Assembly (NCBI GenBank): GCA_039519185.1 | Contig: CM076849.1 | Coordinates: 56,989,087 to 57,053,086 of the forward strand | Length of the DNA stretch: 64,000 bases | Reading direction: 5' to 3' | Source of the DNA: Astragalus membranaceus | Lineage: Eukaryota; Streptophyta; Magnoliopsida; Fabales; Fabaceae | Part shown: in pieces, positions 42,385 to 52,314 of the stretch | How the letters are laid out: each line of letters opens with the position of its first letter | Numbering within the stretch: position 1 is the stretch's first letter | Made by a program: the position numbers and the translations under genes | The notes under the pieces: generated by a model | Told to the model about the DNA's origin: nothing | Seen by the model: only the letters and a program-made list of their open reading frames with translations | Database searches by the model: none

Positions 42385-44241
42385 GAAAAATCCCGAATAA
42401 CCATCCAAATAGCAGAAATGTGAGTGCTGTGCTAACCTTTCTAGCATTTGATCAATGAACGGGAGAGGGAAGTGATCTTTCCGGGTAGCTTTGTTAAGCT
42501 TTCTGTAATCGATACACATTCTCCATCCCGTAATTGTCCTTGTGGAAATGCTTTCATCCTTCTCATTTTTAATAACTGTTAAGCCTCCTTTCTTAGGTAC
42601 TACTTGAACAGGACTAACCCACTTACTATCGGAAATAGGATATATTATCCCAGCATCAAGGAGTTTTAAAACTTCCTTTTTAACAACCTCTTTCATGTTT
42701 GGGTTTAATCTTCTTTGATGCTCGATAGAAGGTTTATAGTCCTCTTCCAGTAGTATTCTGTGTATGCAGATTGACGGATTTATTCCTTTAATGTCCTCAA
42801 TAGTATACCCTATGGCTTTGGGATACTTCTTGAGAACATTAAGCAATTTTTCAGTCTCATTTTGTTTCAAATTTGCATTTACAATTACTGGAAAAGTAGA
42901 ATTAGGGCCAAGGAACTCATACCTGAGAGATGATGGTAAGGGCTTCAGTTCTATTTTTGGTGTTTCTTTTGGGAGAGGTCGAGGTGTTTCCTCCCCCAAA
43001 GTTTCAGTACCCAATTCTTGTGATGGTGGATTTTCATCCAAAAGTTTTATGTAGAATTGGGTTTCCCCTGCCGCATTTGTATTTGTGTTGCCTAAAAGGC
43101 AATCTTCCAGACTATCTTGTGAAGATGATGCTAAAGAGCAGTCTCGCACGCAATAGTCTACAATATCAATCCTGCAGCACGAGTCTTTTACAGATGGACT
43201 CTTCATAAAGTTTGAAACTTCAAACTCAACTTTTTCATCCCCCACATTAAAAACCAACTTACCGTTTTTAACGTCAATTATTGCCCCTGCAGTAGCTAAA
43301 AAAGGCCTCCCTAGAAGAATAGGAATTTGGGAGTCTTCTTCAATTTCCATTACAACAAAGTCCACCGGTATAAAAGTTTGCCCTACCTTGATAGGGATAT
43401 CCTCTAAGATTCCAGTGGGGTATTTAACGGAACGATCTGCCAACTGTATTGTCATTTTTGTGGGTTTAAGTTCGCCTATCCCTAGTCTATTGCAAAGAGA
43501 AAGAGGCATCAAACTTACACTGGCTCCTAGATCGCACATCGCTCTGTTTATAGTTTCACTTCCACTCACACAAGGTATGGAAAAACTACCTGGATCTTTG
43601 AGTTGTTTTGGCAGCTTGTTCTGGATAATTGCACTACATTCCTCTGTTAATGCAATCGTCTCATAGTCGTCTATTTTTCTTTTCTTGGATAAAATTTCTT
43701 TCAAAAATTTAGAATAAGACGGCATTTGAGACAATGCATTAGTGAAAGGAACGTTGATGTAAAGCTTTTTAAGCAAGTCGACAAACCTTTTGAATTGCTC
43801 GTCAATTTTGTTTTTTGCAAATCTTTGGGGAAAAGGAATGGGTGGTTTGTATGGTGGTGGGGGGGATGTGTGGTTCTTCTCTTTCTTTTTCTGGTTCTTT
43901 CTCTTTTTCTTTCTCTTCTTGCTCACCTGGTAAATTATGTTTTTCACTCACAATTTTTTCTTGGTTTGCTCTTGGTTCCTCTAATTGTTTTCCGCTTCTA
44001 AGGCTGGTTTATTCGTTATGGCTCGCTCACTTGTCCATTGACAATGGTTTTGAACCATATCTTCAACGAGTGCATAAGCTTCAGTAAAATTTTTGTTCAT
44101 TAAAGCTCCACCTGCAGCTGCATCAACAGTCATTCTTGTTGCATATTGTAATCCATTATAAAAAGTGTGAACAACGAGCCATTTCTCTAGTCCATGATGG
44201 GGGCATAGCCTTAACATTTCTTTGAAACGTTCCCAAAAACT
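42385..44241 (-). pseudogene. Athila-X gag (partial), protease, RT N-terminus
   Basis: One frame from the LTR junction to 42385. It holds the gag C-terminal half (CPHHGLEKWLVVHTFYNGL, ALVEDMVQNH), stops at 43981-43983 (TAG) and about 43948 (TGA), a Lys-rich stretch, then NKIDEQFKRFVDLLKKLYIN, a protease (AMCDLGASVSLMPLSL; DLG in place of DTG, followed by ILLGRPFLATAGA), and the RT start (VDYRKLNKATRKDHFPLPF). The gag N-terminus is cut off by the LTR. Relatives use a single gag-pol frame. Confidence 0.85.
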
Positions 44242-45685
44242 TGATAGCCCCGCAAGTGCACGGGTTGTATCGCGTAATAAAAGAGTATCGGCCCACAGGG
44301 AGAGCCTAAGTGAATACCAATTTAATTTTTCAAAGTTTGATTAACTGAAAAGAAAGTGTTTTTGGAAAGAAGGAATATTTTAGTAAAGTCTACTCACTCA
44401 TGATCATTGTAGACAAAAGAGGAGAAGAGAAAATAAAAGAAGAAAAACATAAAGTTAAATAGCGAGAAATAAAAGAAAGCGGTAAAGTGCAAAATTATAA
44501 ATAGCGGAATTGTAAATGACAAGAAAGTAAATTGCTTGAAAAGTAAATTGCCAGTAATTTACTTGACTTGCCAGTAGTTTACTTGACTTGGAAATTTAAA
44601 GGGCAAAAAAGTAAATAACAAGGAAAATAAAAGAGCGAAAAAGTAAAGAGCGAAAAGTAAAGAGCGAGAAATTAAATAGCAATGAAAGTAAATGACTTGA
44701 AAAATAAAAGGGCAAGAAAGTAAATAGCAGGGAAAATAAAAGAGCGAAAAAGTAAAGAGCGAAAAGTAAAGAGCGAGAAAGTAAAGAGCGAGAATTTAAA
44801 TAGCAATGAAAGTAAATGACTTGGAAAATAAATAGCAAGAATTTAAAGGGCAAGAAAGTAAATAAACAAGAATCATAAAAAGCATGAAGAGTAAATTGAA
44901 GTCATGAATAATTAGAGAGCCTTTGTCATTGATTTTCTAACAAAATTCAAGCTTAGGTACAAGTGAGGATCAAGCCTCTATTTATAGGAAAATATGAGGG
45001 GCAAAATGGTCCAAAAGAGGAAAAAGTGGCAAATCAAGTTGGCCAAGGGAGTCATCAAAGAGCCATCCTTAAGTGGACAATGCACATGAGCAAGTGGTCA
45101 AAGCACATGGTCATCAAAAAGTGGGCAAAAATATCCAACAACAAGTGGGCAAGGTAATTTCGACTGATGCAGCAGAAATCTGGATAGCAGAAGCAGGCAC
45201 AGTCGAAATCTGGATAGCAGAAGCAGTCGAAATCTGGAAGACAGATGCAGTCGAATTCTGGAAGACAGATGCAGTCGAATTCTGACAGATGTAGTCGAAT
45301 TCTGGAAGACAGATGCAGTCGAATTCTGACAGATGTAGTCGAAATTTGGAAGACAGATGCTGTCGAATTCTGGCCTGCTGAGACAGATGCTGTCGAATTC
45401 TGGCTTGCTGAGACAGATGCTGTCGAATTCTGAGAGATCCAGTCGAATTCTGGGAGATCCAGTCGAATTCTAGGAGATCCAGTCGAATTCTGGGAGATCC
45501 AGTCGAAATCTGGAAGATGCAGTCGAATTCTGACCTGCTGAGACTTAGGCAGCCCAAATTGCTTCAAAATAAAACCTGAAGATAAAAAGTAAACATTTGC
45601 AGTAAAATAGAACAAAAATATAATTAAAATACTAAAAAGACTTAATAAAATAACTATTAAAAAGACTCTAAAAATAGACTTATCA
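44242..45685 (-). repeat. Athila-X 5' LTR (1444 bp)
   Basis: Mate of 37231-38965, with fewer copies of both internal repeats. The minus-strand TATA box TATAAATAG is at 44978-44986. The GTCGAATTC array (about 45150-45530, ~16 copies) lies upstream of it in U3. The right edge at 45685 abuts Ogre-B ORF1; the left edge abuts gag. Confidence 0.9.
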
Positions 45686-46691
45686 GGAAACCGTGGTGCG
45701 GAAGGACAAAGGCGAGTTATCTAAAAGGACCACTGCTATCTCCTTCACTCAATGATTTGAAAAGAGGATTAAGGAAACTCGATCATCCAACCAAAAGGTG
45801 CCATTACTTGAAGAGAAAATACTGGAACCCCACGCTCCCCTCATTGAAGAACTAGAAGAGGCTAAGTTGGCTTTATCTAAAGCGGAAGAAGAGAAAAGGG
45901 ATTTGCAAAACAGATTGGGAAAGGTGATGCAAGACAAGCGGAAGCTAGAAAATGAAAATGCTCTCCAAGCCGCGGCTATTGAAGCAACCAATAGGAAGCT
46001 TGAAATAGAAGAGAAGAGCAAGAGGGAAATTCAAAAACATTTTAAAGGTGTTAAAGAGGAAGTAAAGAGGCGCGCCTCAAAGATAAATAAGGCTTTGGCA
46101 GAAGCAAATGAATGGAAGAAACTATATGCCAAGTCATGGAGGAATGAGAAAATGGTTAGAGATACGCTAGCTAAGTCAAAAGAGGAATTCCAAATGATGA
46201 AGTTCGAATTGGAGAACCAAGTGAAAAGCATCAGGCAAGATAGAGAGTCTATCATAGGGATCTTGAAAGAGTATCAACAAGTTTTAGGGTTTGAACAAGG
46301 AAGGTAGGAAGAATTGAAGAGGAATCTCCAATGCCTAAGGGAATCTTATGGGCAAGTGCAAGCAGAAGGCCAATATTGGGAGAAATGTTTCATGGCATTA
46401 ATTGGCAGAATAGAAGACCAAGAGATCGTTAAGGAGCTAAGGGATGAGATTCAGCTTTGGAGGAGCAAATTTTCAAAGCTAGCAGGACTAGCTAACCAAG
46501 CTGTGAGGGATGTTCCCAAGAAGCTAAGAAGAGCTGAAGCGGAAATGAACCCTTTCAACACTCCGGCCAAAGTGTGTGAGTTTGACGAGTACTGCAATAT
46601 TCTGACGGAAGAACTCATGGAGAAGGCCAAGGGGGCAGCCGAAAGCAAGAAGAGAAAAAGGAAGGAGAAATTGAAAGTTATATGCCTTTGA
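45686..46691 (+). pseudogene. Ogre-B ORF1, C-terminal half
   Basis: Homologous to the last ~270 residues of Ogre-A ORF1 (SFTQ*FEKRIKE matching SFNQWLKEKL; FMALIGRIEDQEIVKELRDE matching LLGRIEDQEIIKELKDE). It is one continuous frame with a TGA at 45753-45755 (Trp in Ogre-A) and a TAG at 46305-46307. It is mainly coiled coil and ends with KKRKRKEKLKVICL, again a basic patch. The N-terminal half is missing at the Athila-X junction. Confidence 0.85.
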
Positions 46692-47099
46692 AGTTCACTT
46701 TAGAGCATTGTAATAATCCTTAGGAAATTGCAAATTTTCTCTAAAAAAATTATAATTTTCTTCGGAATATTGTACTTTGCTTTTCTTTCGAGTTTGAAGT
46801 TGTAGTACTCGTTCCTTTTGAATAAAGTGTGTTTGTTTTGCCTATTGCTTCCAACCTTGTTGCAACCAAAAATTAAAAAAAAAAAAAGAAAAAGTGTTAG
46901 AGCTTTAAACTTACATGCCTATGACAAGACGAGTTGCACCGCGATTCCCGGCACCAAAACAAACATAAAATCATACATATCGCATTGCATTTGCATTCAT
47001 TTATGTGATTCCCGCGCTCATGAATTGTGTTCCATCAATAGAGAAAAAGGCAAGTTGGTTCGCCAACATCGATACCTGACTCGTCTGCAAGCAAGGCTC
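46692..47099 (+). other. Ogre-B spacer between ORF1 and gag
   Basis: Counterpart of 20041-19678 in Ogre-A. It ends with the conserved GKLVRQHRYLTRLQARL frame just before the gag ATG. No other feature was seen. Confidence 0.55.
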
Positions 47100-48377
47100 A
47101 TGGCAACTAACCAGAATGACTCGGGCCGTCCTGTTATTGAAGACTTAGGAAGTGGTGAATCAGACCATGGTAACCCAACTGCTGAGGTTCCCAATCCAGA
47201 GCAATTGGCTCAGGAGAATCGGGAATTGAGAACGAAAATTGGGGTAATGGAAACACAGATGACTGAAATGATGGGGATACTACATGCTTTGAGGAACGGA
47301 ACTGCCGCTGGAAATCCCGCCGTCACTACCGAAGTTGTTGTCGCTCTCCCTCCTCCGAGTCTTGAGACTGACACATTTGCTCATACTTCAGGGACCAACA
47401 ACCAGGGCCAACCAGCTATGCATAGGATGCCTTGGGGACTCCCACCCGGATACACACCTCCAAGAGCCGAGGCTAATGCAGGAAGTAATCCCCCTAGGGT
47501 TGCAGAGCAAGTCCAACCCATCTCAGCCGCAAACAGTGGAGGAGCGGGAACGCCTCAGGGCCAAATTCAAATTCCTATTCCGCCGGGAACGCCGTTTGGC
47601 TTTCATTCACCAGCAACAGTCCATCCCCCAATTCAGGGACCAATTCCTGGGAATATCACTCACTCACGTGACCCACACGTGAACCCAGCCGTAGTGTCGT
47701 TGAGTAATCCTCACTACGGTGTGAATGGTTTTCCTCAGAACTACCCTGCTGAAACTCCTCAAGCTAGGGACAGGTATCATATGTTAGAAGAACGCTTAAG
47801 AATGATTGAAGGGTCGAGCTCTAGAGCCAGAGAAGCTCGTGATCTGTGTCTCATCCCGGATGTGATTGTACCTCCTAAATTCAAATTGCCTGACTTTGAC
47901 AAGTACTGAGGCGTGACTTGCCCTAAAAGCCATCTGACCATGTACTGTAGAAAAATGGCTGCACATTCTCATGATGACAAGTTGTTGATCCATTATTTCC
48001 AAGAGAGCCTTGCTGGGGAATCTCTCAACTGGTACAAGCAGCTAGAACCGTCCCATATCCATTGTTGGAAGGACTTGGCTGATGCCTTCCTCAGACAGTA
48101 CCAGTACACTACGGATATGGCGCCTGACAGAACACAGTTACAGAGCATGGCAAAAAGAGATAATGAGTCATTTAAGGAGTATGCCCAGCAGTGGACGGCT
48201 TTGGCTGCACAGGTGAGACCCCCTTTGTTGGAGAAAGAACTGGTCTTCATGTTCATGGAAACCCTGCCACCGTTATACTATGACCGGTTGATCGGCAGCG
48301 TATCTTGCAACTTCTCAGACATGGTAATCATTGGTGAAAGACTAGAAAATGGACTGAGAAGCGGCAAGATTGCCCAT
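47100..48377 (+). pseudogene. Ogre-B gag, one stop, cut by Ogre-C
   Basis: Starts at ATG 47100 (MATNQNDSG), aligned with the Ogre-A and Ogre-C starts. A short coiled coil (PEQLAQENRELRTKIGVMET) precedes a Pro/Gly-rich linker and the gag core (KMAAHSHDDK, FLRQYQYTTDMAPDRTQL, PPLLEKELVFMFMETLPPL). A TGA at 47907-47909 replaces the Arg codon of DKYRG in Ogre-A (CGA to TGA). The frame is then cut by the Ogre-C LTR at 48378; the rest of Ogre-B should lie beyond the window. Confidence 0.88.
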
Positions 48378-48744
48378 TGTCATACCCCAATTTTGTTCGG
48401 CTTAGGTTAAAACCCTAATTTTCCCCAAAAATAAATAAATAAGAGAAAAGAGCATCATGCATTGCATTTAGGGTCCTAGAAGTCATTTCAAGGTCTTTAA
48501 AATCATTTTTAGGGTTGGAATGCACTTTTTAGGCAAATTTGGGTTTTAGGGTCAAAAAGGGCATTTTGGTCATTTCTCACAAAAGGGTCTTTGCAATAAG
48601 CCTCATGCATCAAATTAGGGTTTTTTGAAAATGTGTTATGTATGCATGGCAAGTTTTGAAAAATATGTTATGCATGCATGGCAAGCTTTGGAAAATATTT
48701 TATGCATGCATGGCAAAGACCTAAAAACATTTTGTGGAAAGCAA

Positions 48745-49200
48745 GAATTGATTTCTATTCTGTTCCAAAGGCTCAAGAATCGATTCCTCATTGTGTTAAC
48801 TAAGTAAGGAATCGATTTTCACCTATGCAGGAGGTCCTGAAAATCGATTCCCACTATTTCCAAAGGCTCAAGAATCGATTCCTCATTGTGTTAACTAAGT
48901 AAGGAATCGATTTTCACCTATGCAGGAGGTCCTGAAAATCGATTCCCACTATTTCCAGAGGCTCAAGAATCGATTCCTCATTGTGTTAATTAAGTAAGGA
49001 ATCGATTTTCACCTATGCAAGAGGTCCTGAAAATCGATTCCCACTATTTCCAAAGGCACAATAAAATCGATTCCTATCATTTCAGGAAGTCCAAGAATCG
49101 ATTCCCACTAATTTCTAAAGCCCAAGGAATCGATTCCTATGTTTTCTAAAAGCAAAGAATCGATTATACTATATTTTGCCTTCATCAAACAATCGATTCA
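48745..49200. repeat. Array of AATCGATT palindromes in U3
   Basis: About 14 AATCGATT sites spaced ~30 bp, embedded in ~94-bp near-perfect tandem units (CTCAAGAATCGATTCCTCAT, AAGGAATCGATTTTCACC, CCTGAAAATCGATTCCCAC). Later copies are more diverged but keep the palindrome. The array ends about 45 bp before the TATA box. Confidence 0.9.
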
Positions 49201-49245
49201 CCCTTGCAATAAATGTTTTTTAAAATTCCTACGCTTTCCTGAGCC

Positions 49246-49253
49246 TATAAATA
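49246..49253 (+). promoter_or_regulatory. TATA box of the Ogre-C LTR
   Basis: TATAAATA within GAGCCTATAAATAGGCAGCC, a strong plant TATA context. Transcription would start about 30 bp downstream. Confidence 0.75.
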
Positions 49254-49723
49254 GGCAGCCTCAAGTCACATTTGGAGGATGGATTCCACGAGATCAGAAA
49301 ACACACACACCTCTCACAAGGGCAGAGAAGAATTGCTACACAGACATTTCACGAGATCTGAGAAGACAACTCTCGCAAATCTCATTTTTCAGTTCTACGC
49401 TTCATTTTTGCTCTATTCGCGCCGTTGGTCCGTCTGAGCTGATCTCCTGCAAGGGTTAGTCGGGGTTTGCATTCTTCAGAGTTGTAATATCTGTCTTCAT
49501 CAGAGGTATTTCAGTCTTTTCATTTGTTAATATTTAGTTATTGTGATCCATGTGATTTAACTTAGCTATAGCGTTTATCTACTCGTTCTTGTATATTATC
49601 GTCCATTGTTGATGACGAACCATATGATTCCCACTTATGCCTAGTGCATCATGTTCTAAGTGGTGAAGATGGTCTCGGGTGATTCAGCTTGCCCCTTTCA
49701 AACCCTTTCAAAAACATTTTTTA

Positions 49724-50602
49724 GAACTACGTCGCTTTGATTCCCATTTGGGATACGTAGGAGCGAGTCACGTTCTCGTCAAGCGCAACAAATAAAAATC
49801 CTTTTTCAACCGTGAACACATCATTTTCACAAAACAAATAAAAGGAATCATTGTCAAACCCATTGCTACTAGTAGCTCATCAGAGCCTTTGTTCGTTTAG
49901 CTATTAGTGGCAATGTCCTTTTTCCCATAAGAATAATAAACGATGATCCATCATAACCTTTGTTAGTTTGATCGTCGTACAAATCAATCTCTTTCGAAAA
50001 TCACTTTCAAAAAAGATAATAAAAAAGGAGTTGTTATCAATAGTCCATCAGAACCTTTGTTCGTTTGACTAGCGGTACAACTCTCATTTTTCGAGTATTT
50101 AGTAGTGATTCATCATAGCCTCTGCTAGTTTAATCATTTGCTAACACTCGCCCTATTTCGAAAACTAAAAAAACAAAAAACTTTTCAAAAGAACCTAGAA
50201 CTACGTCGCCTTTGATTCTCCACCCGGAGATACGTAGGAGCAGGGCCACGCCCCTGTCAAGCTCAAAAATAAACAATTTCTAAATTTAAAAATACAAACA
50301 CATCTCTTTCATAAAACAAAAATCAAAAATCTTATTTTCAAAGTAGGGGATTAAGTCGGTCATACGGCCGGGTTAATCATCGTTTTAGGATAAGTGAACT
50401 GTGGTCCTTCAGAGCCCCAGCGCTCCTTTAGCCCCCAGCGGCCCTTCAGACCCCCAGTGGTCCTTCAACACAGATCACACAATCCTAAGACCCCTATATT
50501 AAAAAACACCAACACACAAACATTTTCAACCCAAGAACTACGTAGCTTTGAACTCTCCATCGCACCGGGAGATACGTAGGAGCGGGCCATGTCCCGTCAA
50601 GC
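49724..50602 (+). repeat. Ogre-C structured motifs: three modules and four hairpins
   Basis: Modules at 49724-49786, 50199-50264 and 50534-50602 each start GAACTACGT and end GTCAAGC, with second-stem pairs CGAG/CTCG, CAGGG/CCCTG and CGGG/CCCG. Hairpins at 49861-49915, 49940-49978, 50031-50080 and 50093-50149 have inner stems GAGC/GTTC, TAAC/GTTA, GAAC/GTTC and TAGC/GCTA around CTTT (CTCT in the last). The first hairpin has a ~17-bp outer stem. Confidence 0.82.
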
Positions 50603-50953
50603 ACTTTTTTCTAAAAAACCCTTTTTCCCCCAAAAATAAAATTTTTGTTAAGTTTTCCCATTCATCCTTCCAATAAATAGGCAAACCTAGATATTTTTCA
50701 AATCAAGTGTTAAAACCACACATTTAATTAGAGGTTCCCTTTCGGTAGAAAGGACGTGCGCGGTGCTAACACCTTCCTCGCACGTAATCGACCCCCGAAC
50801 CTGTATCTCTAGTTTTCAAAGACCATCCGCCTTGTCCAAAAGACCTTTTTTCAATGTTTTGGTCTTAAAATTAAAATATTGGTGGCGGCTCCAAAAATTT
50901 TCCACGTTGTACATTGAGAAACCCAAACCAGGGATTTTTCGGGGTGCAACAGC

Positions 50954-50972
50954 TGGCGACTCCGCTGGGGAC
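50954..50972 (+). promoter_or_regulatory. Ogre-C primer binding site (tRNA-Arg type)
   Basis: TGGCGACTCCGCTGGGGAC, two bases after the LTR end CAACA. Matches the Ogre-A site except at two positions. Confidence 0.93.
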
Positions 50973-51989
50973 ACTTTTTAAAAGACGAGGGTCAAGCCTA
51001 ACTAATTTAAATGTGTGGTTTAATGTATTGTTGATTTGATTAAAACCATGTTTGCCTTTTCTTTCTTATCATTGATGGTAGGCATACACGTTGGTCTTCT
51101 TTGTTGTTCCCTATCTCTTCTTTTAATCCTTTTCTTTTTATATGTTTATGCTCATGCATTCTTCCAACCCCTATGATCCCTTCTTCTTCGCTCCCTTTCT
51201 TCGGTAAGTTCATGCATCTTTCCCCCTATTCTATCATGTCCCCTCTTCTTGGCTCCTCTTCTTAAAGTAAGCAATATCCTTGTTTATAGATATCCTAGGT
51301 ATGAAACCCTAGGGTAGATAACTTGTTATTGCTCGCTATTGTCTGGACTGCTCTGGTTTTCATTTCAGGTGGGGTAGTGCTAGGGAAAACGCCCTTGACA
51401 CACACTACACTTATACCCTGCGACTATGTGTTTTGAGTGGGACCATAACCCAGGTCTGCAAAAACTTAGGAGAGTGGATTCGAGTAGTGAGAGCCCATCA
51501 GGACCTTTGTCCGTTTGGCTACTTGCGAAAGTTTCAACCAGAGTTGTGCTCTTTCATGATGCCTCACACCTAGCAGTTTGCTGCATTTGTGAGGGAGTTT
51601 TGTGAAAGGGACTGTAGCTCTGGTGGCCTTGTAAGGGAGTGAATAGAGCTACATGGGAGGATTACCCTTTAAATTGCCCTAGATCGTAGGTCTCACCTCT
51701 TCTTAGGTCACAAGGGCTTTTCCAAATTTGTGTGTTGCATTATTACATCTAGTTTAGTTCTTTTCCTTCAACGATTTTCGAAAAAACAACAAAATCAAAA
51801 AGAATATATTTCCCTTCATCAAATAAACCAGTGCGTGAGGCGGCACGTAGCGTGGCTCCTCAATTTTTGAACTTCCGTCCATATGCATCGCCTTTATTTT
51901 TTCCACACGCATCATTCATATCATAATTGCATCATACCGCATTCATTTACTTGCATTCATATTACATCTCATTTGCATTTTGCTTGCTG
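50973..51989 (+). other. Ogre-C leader
   Basis: Non-coding, homologous to the Ogre-A leader (shared GGCGGCACGTAGCGTGGCTC and TTTTTGAACTTCCGTCCATA). It carries the fifth hairpin copy near 51481-51527 (GGAC-CTTT-GTCC, outer AGCC/GGCT). Confidence 0.75.
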
Positions 51990-52314
51990 GGGATCACCAA
52001 ATAGTGTACCGTCTTGTCATAGGTGCATCAGAATAGAATCGAATAGCAAGGCTTCACTTACTTCTCGCTTCCCAGTTATGAAGAAGGTTGAGTTGCTATT
52101 TCGATTCCTCGTTTACTTCATTTCCTAGATCAAAAACAAAAGTTTATGCGCTTGTGACAAGATAAGGCACCTGTAGTTCCTGGCATCAAGTAAACATTGT
52201 ACATCCATTCATACATTTATCTTGATTCTTATGTAATAAAAATCTAAACAAACAGAAATGAAAGGTAAGCTGGTTCACCAACACCGATACTCCACCCGTC
52301 TGCAATCAAGGTTG
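51990..52314 (+). pseudogene. Ogre-C ORF1 remnant fused to the pre-gag spacer
   Basis: A stretch matching the Ogre-A ORF1 start (IESNSKASLTSRFPVMKK) jumps directly into spacer sequence (LLFRFLVYFIS, stop at about 52128), so nearly all of ORF1 (~2 kb) has been deleted. The ATG at 52258 opens the gag frame, but the conserved gag start is 52315. Confidence 0.75.

Larger units (their letters stand above)
37231..45685 (-). mobile_element. Athila-X: defective Athila-like Ty3/gypsy element
   Basis: LTRs at 37231-38965 and 44242-45685 (TGATA...TATCA, minus strand) enclose gag-pro-RT-RNase H-integrase, all minus. The 5' LTR is joined directly to the middle of gag (SFWERFKEML), so the primer site, leader and gag N-terminus are lost. 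At least four stops and one frameshift break the ORFs. Flanks do not match (AAGAT left, GGAAA right), so this is not a simple insertion. The LTRs differ in length through internal repeats, which suggests an older element than Ogre-A or Tekay. Confidence 0.88.
48378..50951 (+). repeat. Ogre-C 5' LTR (2574 bp)
   Basis: TGTCATACCCCAATTTTGTT ... TTTTTCGGGGTGCAACA. U3 has an array of GAATCGATTC palindromes (48745-49200), then a TATA box (49246-49253). Downstream are three two-stem modules (49724-49786, 50199-50264, 50534-50602), four hairpin motifs (49861-50149) and four copies of a CCTTCAGA...AGTGGTCC unit at 50400-50475 that match the 3' UTR repeats of Ogre-A. Confidence 0.93.

Noticed and set aside
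44242..45685. Solo LTR inserted in another element
   Set aside because: A matching LTR with polypurine tract lies at 37231-38965 and one Athila interior links them; the flanks give no 5-bp duplication around this LTR alone.
48745..49200. Regular ~30-bp spaced repeats resembling a CRISPR array
   Set aside because: Plant LTR context, no unique spacers, no cas genes; ordinary tandem repeats.
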